This document shows, piece by piece, positions 21,915 through 33,104 of a stretch of DNA of 64,000 bases; within the stretch, counting starts at the first letter, position 1, and each line of letters opens with the position of its first letter. The notes under the pieces are model-generated. The model saw only the letters and a program-made list of their open reading frames with translations, did not search any database and was not told the DNA's origin. Where the stretch lies: the NCBI GenBank assembly GCA_022495995.1, contig JAFEMH010001306.1:427001-491000 (forward strand), given 5' to 3'. The DNA is from Adenophora triphylla var. japonica. Its lineage: Eukaryota; Streptophyta; Magnoliopsida; Asterales; Campanulaceae. The translations under genes were made by a program, and so were the position numbers.

Positions 21915-22262
21915 TCTCCGGACTATAAACAAGAAAGTCTTCGGACTATAAACACGAAAGAAAGTCCCATCTCGCCTGTATGGCATGTATATGGATGCGA
22001 CTATAAACAGGAAAGAAAGTCCCATCTCGCCTGTATGGCATGTATATGGATGCGACTATAAAAATGAGAGTCTACGGACTATAAAAATGAGAGTCTACGG
22101 ACTATAAAAATGAAAGTCTACAGACTATAAAAAGGAAAAGTTTAAGGACTATAAACGAGAAAGTCTATCCCGACTATAAACGGGAAAGTCTATACCGACT
22201 ATAAACGAGAAAGTCTATACCGACTATAAACGAGAAAGTCTATGCCGACTATAAACAAGAAA
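21915..22262 (+). repeat. Short tandem repeats in the element B spacer
   Basis: Repeated units of about 24-26 bp contain 'gactataaa(n)gaaagtct'. Near 21960-22060 a longer unit including 'cccatctcgcctgtatggc' occurs twice. Non-coding. Confidence 0.85.
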
Positions 22263-22548
22263 GAAACCCATCTCGCCTAAATGGTATGTAAAGATGCGGC
22301 ATATATGGAAGGAAGCACATCTCGCGTAAAGGGTATGTAATGATGTCACGAAAAGGGAAGTAAATGTATTTCGCTGGAAAGACATGGAAAGATATAAATT
22401 AAGGAAGAAAGGTATTTGTTGTTTTTAAGGCAAATTAAGAATGTGGAGGCACAAAATAAAGAAATTATTCTAAGTAAGGATTACGAAAAAAGCAAAAGAG
22501 AAACAAAGATCAGCGACAATGTGAGTTGCGTTGTATGCACTGTAAGTA

Positions 22549-22568
22549 AAGTCGCCTAAAGACGACTT
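22549..22568. other. Conserved hairpin 2 downstream of element B pol
   Basis: AAGTCG...CGACTT with the same central CCTAAAG as hairpin 1, followed by the same 'cactttttcgatgggagta' block. The T-A pair of hairpin 1 is replaced by C-G on both arms. Confidence 0.6.
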
Positions 22569-22826
22569 CACTTTTTCGATGGGAGTATAAGTATGGAGTA
22601 CCTGTCATGCAAAAAGGAGATTTTTGATGAACTATCAAAACAAAACAAAAAAGCAAAAGCAAGATATGATAATGAAGTAAAGCATAAAGATAGAAGGGGC
22701 AAGCACGAAGGCCGCAAATATACATTGTTTAAAGGCACACAGGCCCCAAATAAAATAAAGTAAGTTGTTTAGCCACTAGGGCAAGTTACAAAAGTTGTTC
22801 AAAATAAGCTAAATACTAAAGCAGAA

Positions 22827-25688
22827 TCAAGTTGAAGCATTTGGTTCATCAGTGGGCGCGGGTTGAGTGGAGCTTGAGGCAGCAAGAGCGAGAGCTTTCG
22901 CATCATCCAAAAGTTTGTGTTTTTGTTCTAATTGGGCGTTCCATAAAGGAAGGACATTTGGTACTTGGATAGGAGAGGGATCCCAAATCGCTTTTCCAAG
23001 TAAGGCATCTTCTTCCGCCAGGTCATTAAGTTCATCAGCTGAGAAAGGAACCATGGGATGTCCGCGGCGGCATACTTCACTAAAAATTGGCTCCGAGCCC
23101 CAGTGGGCAAGCCACTCAATTGTGATGGCGGGAATTTCGAAAGCATCAGCAGCAGCAGCCCGCAGGACTTGTAAGGAAGTTTGATCGCCAATATCAAGGA
23201 GGTCTTCTTTAAGCTTGGCAACATCGTTATTTAGAGAAGTGTTTTCAGCAATCTTACCTGTCAGTTCTTCCCGCAACTTGGCTATCTCGCCTTGAAGAAT
23301 TTGAGTATCAGCAACATGAGTCTTCTTTAAAGTCTCATTGTCGCTCAGAAGCTTGGCGGCATTATCCTTGACAGAATTGATTTCAGCAGTAGCCTTGTTG
23401 AGGTCAAGTTTGGCGGCACTAAGTTCGGTGTTGGCAGTTTCAAGTTGATTCCGTAAAGTGGATAAGTCAGTCTTCAATTTATCTTGCTCTTCTCCCATGG
23501 TGGCAATGGTAGCATCCCGCCTACCCAATCTTCCGCGAAGGGTCTCTTTATCTTTCCTTAGAAACTGATTTGAGAGATCCAAAGTTTTGTTGTCCTTGGT
23601 AAGGCGAGTGATTGTCTCGCTCATTCCCATGATGGAAGATCCAACCTAAGGGAAAATAAAAAGTTGAAAACAACTATAAACAAAGTTTAAAGCAAGTAAG
23701 GAAAGGAAAAATAACGTACCAATGAGAGATGAATGCCGGCTTGGCAGGTGGCATGATCCACATCCATTCCAGTCACATTCCGCACTTGAATGGGATCGCT
23801 GACGCGAATCAAAGCTGAATGTCCAAGCAAACTCTCCTCAACTCCACGGTTTTCCGTGATCAATCCTGTCAAGCGGGGAACGTTAGCAGCTTCCTGGCTC
23901 AGTTCATGAAGTCCATCAAAATCAGTAGGCATCTCAAAAATCTTCTTGGAGCCAGCGGGGAACAGGGAGACTGCCAGAAATAGATGGGTCGGGTGGAGTT
24001 GGGGGAGAACTAGAAACATTTGTCGTTTGGCGCGGCTATCCGGGTTGGTAGGTTTAGCCTTGCCTTTGGGTTAGAAGGACCTTGGGATTTTTCCCGAGCA
24101 ATCTCCTCAGAATCAGTGCCGTCAAGTATATGGGTAGAAGAAGGTCAGTAGGAAGAGCTTGGAGAGAAGCATCGCGGGTAAGAGCTAGCCTTTGTCTTCG
24201 CTTGTCTGTATCCCGGTTGGCAAGTTGGCGACTTTCCATGGATTTGGCTCGATGATCTGGAAGCCAAGAAAAGAAAATATAAAGTTAAAGCTATTCGAAT
24301 ATAAGTAAATTTGAACGGAAGAGAAGATTAAAAAGGGACATACAATTAACGACATTCATAGCGGGACAATTACGGGTACCCTTGCATGACAGACACTCGT
24401 GGGCATATTTGTTGTTCGTATGTCGCTCCCAGCCATCAAAGTTGGTATGAATTATTGGAACTCGCGGCGGGGAAACGGGCAAGTTATCTGCTAATCCGAC
24501 TTGATCAAGAAGAGATCTATCTCGCAAAATACCCCTCCAGGAAATAAGAGGTTGGGGCGTGTTATCAGGAGAATCAGCAGGAAGGGTAATGAGGGCGCGG
24601 ATGGCGGCACAAAGGGAATTATCGCCAACTACCGAAGCATCACGGGTTTCAATGTGGGGTTTAATTGCATCAAGATCAGCGGGATGAGACCATCCAACGC
24701 GAGAAAGAGCGAAAAGTGGGTCACTCAGCCACTTATGAACTTTGGTAGGCAAAGGGGTAAGAATTTTGGGGCCTTGATGGTATTGAAGAGATAGGCGGGT
24801 TTCTTCTATGTCGTTGTCAAGTTTGGTGGTTTGTTTGTATCCTTTGAAAAGGCTAACTAAAGCTGTAACGGTGGGTTCTCTTCTTAAGGCGCGACAAATA
24901 GTAATGAAAGAGGTAATGATCCTAATGGCATTGGGATGAATCTCAGTAATCATGGCCTGGGCTTTATATAGAACTTCACATAGAAAAGGATCAAGGGGAA
25001 TCCTAAGGCCAACCTTAAGTTGTGAAGGAAAGATAAATATACCATCTCGCATTTCTCGCAGATGGGCAAGGGAAGTACTTCCTTGGTAATCAGAAATATG
25101 GTATATAGAACGGTCTATATGATAGAATCTGTGCCAATCAGTGATGGGGTTTGGAATGAGAGAGCTTGTGTCAGGAGCGAGAGAAGATCCCACCTCAGCA
25201 TGAGCGGGATTGATAAAGAGGTTACCTTCAGCCAAGTTCAGATTTTGGACTCTTGTAGGAGGAGGATTGTTTGACGTTGCTGCGGGAGAGGAAGTTCCTT
25301 GATTAGCCATCTCGCATGAATCACTGGAAGAAGAAGAAGAAGAAAGAATAGATTTATAATGCATCCTACGTTTGGAAAAAGGGTCAGCGACACAGTGGGA
25401 TTCAGATGAGTCGCTTAAGTTGGGGTCATATTTATCTTTGATAAATCGGACCAGTCCTTTGTGGGAAGTAAAAATATGGGACATAGGGGCTGAAAGGGGA
25501 AGAAAAAAGCGGCCTTGGACTTCAAGAGAGTCAATCAATGAGGGATCCATTCTATGTTCAACTAGAAACCTAACTATATCAGCCTTGGACAATCTCGCCC
25601 AAGTAGATCGCAGGCGCCTGTATAAGTCGCCTGAAACTTGACAGCTCTCATACCTAACTAGCTTAGTACAGTTCTTATATCTCGCCAT
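22827..25688 (-). pseudogene. Spliced antisense gene of element B
   Basis: Three exons on the minus strand: 25688-24344 (ATG at 25686-25688), 24256-23720 and 23645-22827. Intron 24343-24257 is GTATGT...TTCCAG, and intron 23719-23646 is GTACGT...CCTTAG. Exon phases fit at both junctions, which strongly supports splicing. Exon 1 (about 450 residues) has a SSSSSSSD run and a Trp-rich region with GWSHPADLDAIKPH. Exon 3 encodes about 270 residues of coiled coil (heptad-like Leu/Lys/Glu runs). Exon 2 has shifts of frame near 24130 and 24050, so this copy is probably broken. A minus-strand TATA box is at 26083-26089. The family is the antisense accessory ORF of Tat-type elements. Its function is unknown. 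Confidence 0.7.
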
Positions 25689-26082
25689 GAAGGGTAATTT
25701 GGGAAAAATTGAGAAAATACGGAAAAAGAAGGAATAACAATAAGAGTAAAATGTTGGGGAAAAATGAAAGATCAAAATGTAAGGATTTAAAGAATATGAA
25801 GGGTTTTTAAAGAAGATTACCTGGTAAAGATGAAGGCAGTCGGAGAAGATGAAGAATCGCCGAAAAATATGGACGGAATTCTGGAAAACGAGGAATGGGG
25901 CTCCAAAATCAATCTCAAATGGTAAATAGAGGACGGAATGGGATTTGGGAAGTAATTTTATGATCAAATCTAGAAAAGAACGGTGGAAACAAGAGGACAG
26001 TTCGTCGGAGTCAAGGTTCGAGTTCGCCGGAATTTGGAGTGAGAGCAAGAGGGTAAAAATGAAATTGGTAATAGGAATGGGA

Positions 26083-26089
26083 ATTTATA
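26083..26089 (-). promoter_or_regulatory. TATA box for the element B antisense gene
   Basis: The minus strand reads CATATAAATTCCC about 395 bp before the ATG at 25688. It matches the placement of the TATA in element A. Confidence 0.45.
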
Positions 26090-26345
26090 TGAGAGAAATT
26101 TGGGAACTGATTGAAGTGACGGTTAAAATGAAAAATTTAAAATTTTCCCTCTTATTTGGCACGATTTCCAAATGACGGCACATTGAATTTTAGGGGCTCA
26201 CCAGGGAGGTGACACGTATATAAATAGGATTTATTTAGCATTCAGGCTTCGTGAAGAAGGAATTGTAGGCCGCGGAAGAGCGAGATAATGAGCATCAAGT
26301 TTTTGGCGAGACCATAAATGAATCTGCCTCAAACTTAGGGGCTTC

Positions 26346-27091
26346 TGATGCTGCCTAAAAATAATGATTGGGACTTGGACCAAGGTCAACAGCGGGAAAT
26401 GATCCAGTAGGCCCAAAGCGAGTCAAGGCCCAAGAAGAATATAGGGATAAAGGTAGCCCAGTTGGGGTTCGCGGAAAACGGTGCTGATAGATGTCCCACT
26501 AAGGTCAATGAAAGGGAAAGCCCAAGAAAATATATGCGAGATATTGGTTACTGAAAGATAATTAAGCAAGCCGACAAGATAATAGCGTAAAAGGAGAAGG
26601 GGAGATATTAAGTGAAGGCGACACAATATCCAGTTATCCATATCCAGCGAGAGATGGCTTCCAACTGGTGCGACTCATAAGAGGCGGCATATAAATATCT
26701 ACAAAATGGGATCCATAAAACGGTTGGGCATTGGGAAAAGTGATCACGTGTTGTGAGTTTATTCTTTTTGCTAGCCAATGGAATGATGACACGTGGACAT
26801 AGGCATGGAACGTGAGGAGGTCATGTGCGTGACACGAGGTGAGGAGTATATATATGAGGGATAGTCTTCATTGGCAAGGTACGTACACACCTTCACCCAC
26901 AAACACTTTTTCATATTGTTCAGATTTATCACCTCGGACAAACACTTATCCTCACGCCGGAGGGGCTTACGCCGGAGTCGCCCCCGGCTTAGTTGACGTT
27001 TGTGTTTGTGCAGATTCGAAGAAGGAGCCGGAGCTATCCTATTCCGACTACAACGGTCGTGTTGCCGCTGAGAAAATTCCTGGCAACATCA
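26346..27091 (+). repeat. 3' LTR of element B
   Basis: Pairs with 16316-17060. It is preceded by 'cttaggggcttc', comparable to 'ctaggggccat' before the LTR of element A. Confidence 0.95.
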
Positions 27092-27322
27092 GAATCCTTA
27101 TCTATTTTTGTAAACTTCCTTATTTATTTATTTTATCCATATTTTTGTAAAACTTTTTCCCCTTGCATTGCCATTCATTTTAACCGTTATATTATTCATA
27201 TTTACTTTGTACTCACTTTTGTGGAGTTATATAAACTAGTTTACTGTGGCTTGTTTTTTTTTTCCTTTTCGCCACTAACCTGTAAGTAGCCTGTCAAAAA
27301 CACCCACATATTCTGTAAGTGA

Positions 27323-27743
27323 GGCTCCGTTAGTTTTGACGTAAAATATTTTTCAGAAAATGTCTTTCAAAAAATGTTTTTCTGTAAAATATTTTCCTGT
27401 AAAATATTTTTTTGTAAAATATTTTACTTAGAAAGGGCGTAAAATTATTTTCCGAAAAATGTTTTACTTAGAAAATGTTTTACTTAGGACTAGAACAGTA
27501 AATCATTTTACTTAGGAATACTTAGGAAGGACGTAAAATATTTTTCGAAAAACGTTTTCTTCATTTTTCGAAAAACAACCAAACACCGAAAAACGAGTTA
27601 TTTTACGAAAAATATTTTCCGAAAAACTACCAAACAAAGATAAATGTTTTACAATTTTCCAGAAAACAACCAAACAACGAAAAACGAGTTATTTTACGGA
27701 AAACATTTTCCGAAAAATGTTTTACGGTGAAACAAACGGGGCT
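27323..27743. mobile_element. MITE-like element built of short 'tttaCgaaaaat' repeats
   Basis: The left end GGCTCCGTTAGTTTTGACG and the inverse of the right end AGCCCCGTTTGTTTCACCG match. The interior is a dense array of direct and inverted copies of TTTTCCGAAAAATGTTTTA-like words. A clean target duplication is not visible. Confidence 0.55.
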
Positions 27744-27889
27744 AAAGAGGAAACAAAAGCCTTAAATAAAATTACAGAGTACCTAGAAGCTTCTACATAA
27801 CAGTAATAACTAGTACAAAGCAACTCTTAACAAAACGTGTCCATAAACAACAATCACATTCCTGATGTCAACATAAACCCTGGGCCCAT

Positions 27890-29860
27890 CTATCGAGAAG
27901 GTGAAGGTGAAGGTGAAGGGGAAGTAGACCTTGGAGTATCAGACCTAGACACAGACCTAGAACTTGGGCTTGCACTTCGGCTCCTCGAAGAACAACTATC
28001 CCTCGAGTACCCTCTCCTATAAGATCGTCCACCACGAGAGATGCTCTTTCTCATACTTCTCCTTGGTCTAGGTGACACACTACGGGAATAGCTCCTCCTT
28101 GAACTCCTCCTTGGAGGGGAAACACTTGGAGAATAACTTCTCCTGTGTGAACGAACCGGAGAGATACTACGAGAATAACTTCTCCTGTATGAGCAAATCG
28201 GAGATATACTACGAGAGTAACTTCTTCTCCGGAAATACCTCCTCGGGCTGGGAGAGATGCTTCGAGAAACAGATCGATCGCGTCTGCTGCTTCTGTAGGG
28301 TCTGGCCCGGCTTCTTCTGTAGTAACGAGTATCAGGGGTATAAGACCGCCTGCTCACTGGTGATCTGCTGTAGGGGGAGGTAGACCTTGAGTATGACCGT
28401 CCACGACTGTAGGATCTACGACCCCGGCTGTAGTAAGGGGAGTATGACCTGCTCCTGCTCCTGTTCCTGTCCCTTTCAGGAGAACTCCAAGAACGGCTCC
28501 TGGAGTAGGGTGAGTAGCTCGGAGATCGACGGCGACGTGCTATAAGATGAAAATGGAAAATTAGAGACATGGTAGAACAAAACTCAGATAACTCAAGTCC
28601 AATTGTACAAACATGACCCAACTTACCACAGAGACATGGTAGAACAAAACTCAGATAACTCAAGTCCAATTGTACAAACATGACCCAACTTACCACGGGC
28701 AGTCTTAAGCCCAAGGTATCTTCCTGGAGTTGGTGTTCTACCCCTCCGCCTGCGTGCCTGCAGGAATAAACATTAGCATGAGATCACGAAATCTGGTATC
28801 CTTGGATAATAATATGGTAGATAAAGCCAACAATGCTTCCGTTATACGGATGTGAATAATGCAATGCTAAAGTGCAAGAAAAGTAGAGGAACGCAGGGCA
28901 TACAACCCTCTGGGTTTAGTCTGAATTTTGCTTGAGTTTGATTTGATTTGTTAATTTTGACTTTGGTGAAGAGCTGCTACACACAGCTACCTGCAGCTAA
29001 ACAAAACTTCACGCGAAAAGAGGCAAACGAGTTTCAAACTCATATTACTAGATAATGAACTGTAAATGATATTCAGTTCGCAAGAACAAAAAAAAAAATT
29101 AACAAAAGAGATATACAGAAATAGTATACCTTCTCCACCGTGATGACACGCCCTTCAAGAACAGAACCATCCAAGTACTTGATGCAACTATTAGCCTCTT
29201 CAACGTTGGACATTGTTACAAATCCAAATCCACGGGATTCTCTGGTCCATGGGTCAACCACAAGGTGAACATCTTCAACCTGACAACGCAAGTTTTTTGT
29301 TAGCAAGCGCCGAAAACACCATTTTACAAGAAAATATACAAGATGCAACCATTAAACTTTGCAAAGGGATATGTTACTCCTCTAATACCAACTTTGTACA
29401 ATCAAGTAATTTAAGGCAAAGAGCTTCTGGCATTACCTTTCCCTCAGCTGAGAAATGCTTCTCAATATCTCTCTTCGAGATTCGGGGTGATAACCCTGTC
29501 ACATACAGGTTATTTCCAGGATTTTCAACATCACTTGAATCACAGCTCCTGAATATGCCATTTACCAAATCAGGAACTTTAGTAAAACAAACTGTAGGCA
29601 AGCACAATTCCAGGGTGTGCAGGAAAACCAAAATAATTGGACAAAATGATTAAGTAACACTCACCGACTCCTGGACATCGACCTGGACCTTGAGACAGAT
29701 CTGTAGTGGCGCTTGTGGGGTGAAGGGGAGGGGGAATAACTAACATCAAAAAAAAAAAAAAATGTGAGCAGTTTACATTATCAAGATATTACAGTATTTA
29801 ATACTGAATGAGGCCTAGAACCAATACTACATCATACCTTGACCTCCTGGAGTAAGACAT
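27890..29860 (-). CDS. SR45A: SR45a / Transformer-2-like RS-RRM-RS splicing regulator, six coding exons
   Basis: Coding exons (minus): 29860-29838, 29739-29665, 29548-29437, 29279-29130, 28757-28694 and 28539-27890. All junctions are GT-AG and phases agree, giving 357 residues. Residues 1-35 are a short RS region (MSYSRRSSYS...). One RRM spans about 46-121, with RNP2 NLYVTGLS and RNP1 RGFGFVTM. The linker GRTPTPGRYLGL is diagnostic for plant SR45a. The C-terminal 215 residues are a long Arg/Ser domain ending in SPSPSPSPSR. The protein binds RNA and regulates alternative splicing in the nucleus, typically under stress or high light. A non-coding first exon (30763 to about 30870) carries the 5' UTR. 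A 67-bp tandem duplication doubles the 5' splice site after exon 5. Length is slightly shorter than the Arabidopsis protein. Confidence 0.93.
28563..28696 (-). repeat. 67-bp exact tandem duplication covering an SR45a 5' splice site
   Basis: Units 28563-28629 and 28630-28696 are identical. Each contains, on the minus strand, GTG|GTAAGTTGGG, so a second strong donor exists 67 bp downstream of the normal one (28693) in the same intron. Confidence 0.95.
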
Positions 29861-30762
29861 CTGAAAATCAGTAAAAATATAATGAAAAAAATTAGGAATC
29901 AATTAAATTATTTGTTAACTAGCAAAACCTTCAGCGTGGTAATAAACCATACAGAAATGAGTAAGATAACCACAACTTAAAATATAAGGATCATTCATCT
30001 TGGATAAACAACAGCATAAATATCGACAAACGCATATCATCGTGAACCAGATCAAAATACATATTATTATTTCTATTTAAGAATCTGCATGACTAATAAG
30101 GCCACAAGCATCGGCAAAGACAAGTAAAGGGTTATTTGAACCCTTTGATTTTGGAGAATGTCTATTTTGACACCTTCAAAATATTTTTAAAAAAATGACT
30201 TTATAATGATAAGATTAAGAGTAGGTCTTGGGAAAAACTGGTTTTCTCAAAATTTTATGAAAAAACTAGTTTTCAGCACTGTTCATCAGTCTTATTAGTT
30301 AAACATAGCTTTTAAAAACTAAAAAACTAGTTTTTCACAAGATTTTGATTAAGATTGATGGATTTATACATATGACCACTTAAATTTAAATAAATTTAGC
30401 ATTAAAATATTATTTTGACACTATTATTATATGATAAATTTGGATACCCTAATTATAATATCCATTCCCGGAGCAATCACACCATTTCTAAAAGTTGTGT
30501 CTTCGCCACTGCAGCAGAAGAGAAGACCACGAATAGTTTTTTAAACAGAATTCTTCAAAGTCAAATCAGAAACACATGAATGTCCGGATCATCATATCAG
30601 AATAAAAATCAACAAACTATCCAATAAATTTTAAACAAATCTATACGAAATATATTTCTAACAACACAGCAACAACGACCACCATGTTCATCAAAACAAA
30701 AATTGAAACATCATCCAAAATAACAAATTTAGGAAAAATATTAACCGTAATTAAGAACTCAC

Positions 30763-30907
30763 CGGAAAGATTTGACACGCAGATGACGGAAGCAAGTTGA
30801 AGGAATTGATCTAACGAATCGCCCGATCAGTATGGATTAACTCGTTATGGGTTATCTCGATTTATCTTGAAACGAAATGAAATGACAGGTGGAGGGTAGT
30901 TTATATA
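30763..30907 (-). promoter_or_regulatory. SR45a core promoter and 5' UTR exon
   Basis: A TATA box (TATATAAA, 30900-30907, minus) is followed by a GC-richer leader and a donor CCG|GTGAGT at 30762. The acceptor TTTTCAG sits immediately before the ATG at 29860. The leader lies in the triplicated block, and copies are at 34892-35034 and 39017-39161. Confidence 0.7.
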
Positions 30908-31007
30908 CTGATGAGAAAAAGAGAAGCTTCTGGATCAACGGACGCGAGTGGGTATTCAAATTCAGTTGAATTTGTCCTAAACGCACCGTTTTTTGCGGTA
31001 TGAGTTT

Positions 31008-31854
31008 GAGAAAAGTACCTTTTCCGATTCTTAAACTATTTTAATTGGGACATTTTAGTCCTTGAACTATTTTCTAAGTCTTTTTCATCCTTGAACTATT
31101 TTAATTGGGATCTTTTAGTCCTTCCGTTAAAATTTTCGTCCATCAACCGTTAATTGGGACCTTTTCATAAAGAAAGCGTTCTATACTTTGATTTTCGTAA
31201 AGAAAGAGTTCTATACTTTGGGACGGAGAAGTAAAAAAAAATATAAAAAATTTGGACAAATTTTTTCTTGAATTTGAACCTTCATATTTATTGACAAATT
31301 TTTTCTTGAATTTGGACGTTGATAATTGCAAGTGTAACATACAATTCGTTTGCTAAACTCGATCCCTGCAACCACGAAAGGCGTAACACCAGCTGCATAA
31401 TTAACCCTAAATCAATTCCCAGATTACAAATGACTACTTAATTTATAATCATAAACAAAAACAATTGAATTAAGGTTACCTAAAGTGCCGACGACTATTT
31501 GCCAGGTGATTTCTCCCTGAACTGGGTCGGAAGTAACAGAGGAAAGCTCTTCGACGACGGTGATTCGGCCGATTAACCGCTTGTTTCCGGTTAAAATATT
31601 AGGTCTGGAGGAAGTGCGGGAATAGGCTGATTTGTCCAAATTTTAGTATTATTTTTTTTTACTACTCCATTCCAAAGTATAGAACGCTTTCTTTACGAAA
31701 AGGTCCCAATTGACGGTTGATGGACGGAAGTTTTAACGGAAGGACTAAAAGGTCCCAATTAAAATAGTTCAAGGATGAAAAAGACTTAGAAAATAGTTTA
31801 AGGATTAAAATGTCCCAATTAAAATAGTTTAAGGACCAAAAAGTTACTTTTCTC
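31008..31854. mobile_element. Pack-MULE-like inverted-repeat element with captured gene exons (unit 1 copy)
   Basis: Arms of about 200 bp (from 31008, and ending at 31854) are inverted copies beginning GAGAAAAGTA and repeating 'ttttaattgggac'. Between them the minus strand carries a gene fragment: an exon (31639-31480) reading RITVVEELSSVTSDPVQGEI, an 87-bp intron (31479-31393; GTAACC...ATGCAG), and an exon (31392 to about 31340) reading AGVTPFVVAGIEFSKRI. I recognise this as the start of a plastid DnaJ-type zinc-finger protein family (recollection, moderate). I could not find a matching target duplication. Confidence 0.65.
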
Positions 31855-32341
31855 CTCATTTTTTATTTGATCTTCTATCAGTGATTTTGATTCTAAATCG
31901 GAGATTGGTGTTGATGTTCTGAGAGTTTGAATTTAATGAAATGGGTTTGTTGATTTTTTTTGTCGATTGTTGAAAAATCGAAAAATTGGTGTTTTGTTAT
32001 GAACATGATGATGGTGGTGAAGCGGGCTGGGGCAGCTGCCATGGTCGTGAGCCGATGGTGATGGTAAACTGAAGAAGAGGCAAGAGATACTCTTGAACAT
32101 TAAACTAATTTAGTAATTTGATTAAAATAAAATGGAAAAATATTAATTTAATAGAATAAAATTATATTTAAAAATTAAAGATAATCCATTTAAATAATTG
32201 TCATCTTTATATTTCTATTTAAAAATCGTATTTGACCCATTTATATTTGTGAAAAATATACTTAGGGTCAATTGTTTAACTTTATACATTTTAACCCTTT
32301 ATTCTTTGTAAATTATTTTTTATTTTTAGCAATTAATACTA

Positions 32342-32617
32342 CTCTCTCCGTCCCAATAAAAGCTTCACTAATTACCCAAAAGGGCGTTCTGTTAGAAGCT
32401 TCACCTTTCCTTTTTTGGTAAAGAATTTTTACTATTTCCTCCACTCATTCTCTCTCCTACATTATTTTAATACTCACAACACCATTATAATTTACTATTC
32501 CCTTCACTAATTCTCTCTCCTATTTTCAAATTACACTCACAACATTTTTTTTCCCTATCATTTCCATAATTTGCGTGCCCACCCAAAAGGGTGAATCACT
32601 TATTAGGACGGAGGGAG
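32342..32617. mobile_element. Stowaway-type MITE 6 (unit 1)
   Basis: Ends CTCTCTCCGTCCCAATAAAA and the inverse AGGACGGAGGGAG with TA flanks. Confidence 0.85.
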
Positions 32618-33053
32618 TATAATAAATATTCTTTAAGATTCATAGTTTAATACATAACGTCATAAAATAATATACAAAATAAATTAGTGAAATAATATAC
32701 AAAATAAATTAGTGAGAGTGCTTAAAATAAAATTAGTGACAGATAAAATATCATTTATTATTTAATTTAAATAGTTATTTCAAAATTTACACTTTCCTCT
32801 CCTTATGTATTCAAAACTTTCGATCATTGTTTTAATTGCTTGCTTAGTAAGCTCCACGTAGGACAAAAGGTGACAACTTGGTGCCAGCTCAAGGGGATTT
32901 AACGAATTATTAAACGCTCGTTAATTGGAGGGACTACATCATCCTTAAAACGATAGGTCAATGATGAAAAGACAAAAAAAAAATTGTTTAGGGACGAAAG
33001 GGTAAAACTTAAAGTACTTTAGGGACGAAAATGATACTTTTCTGAAATGCATA

Positions 33054-33104
33054 CAGTGGGATTCGAACCAACGGACAACCAAAAGGCTAGCACTTTACCC
33101 ACTG
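33054..33104 (-). repeat. tRNA-Lys-like SINE head (unit 1)
   Basis: The minus strand reads CAGTGGGTAAAGTGC then a CTTTTGG anticodon-loop-like word and GGTTCGAATCCCACTG. A- and B-box-like words are at tRNA spacing, but an acceptor stem at the 5' side is missing. It is not a functional tRNA gene. A second copy is at 37178-37228. Confidence 0.4.

Larger units (their letters stand above)
16316..27091 (+). mobile_element. Tat-type Ty3/gypsy retrotransposon (element B), complete ends, gag and protease missing
   Basis: LTRs of 745-746 bp (16316-17060 and 26346-27091) both begin TGATGCTGCC and end GGCAACATCA. Flanks are gaata and gaatc, a 5-bp target duplication with one mismatch. A primer-binding site follows the 5' LTR. 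The LTRs differ at about sixteen positions (about 2%), so it is fairly young. Pol is present as RT, a first RNase H, a second RNase H and integrase, but no gag or protease can be found between 17080 and 18200. An antisense spliced gene occupies 22827-25688. The dual RNase H and antisense ORF are hallmarks of the Tat lineage. Stops and a frameshift disable pol, so movement would need proteins in trans. Confidence 0.92.

Noticed and set aside
21915..22262. CRISPR-like array
   Set aside because: Units are short degenerate tandem repeats inside a plant retrotransposon, with no unique spacers of constant length.
27890..28714. A 274-residue minus-strand reading frame as a separate gene
   Set aside because: Its first 58 residues are intron sequence, including the 67-bp duplication. 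The real exon starts at 28539.
33054..33104. A functional tRNA-Lys gene
   Set aside because: Only about 51 nt with D-, anticodon- and T-arm-like parts, no full acceptor stem, and duplicated with the block.
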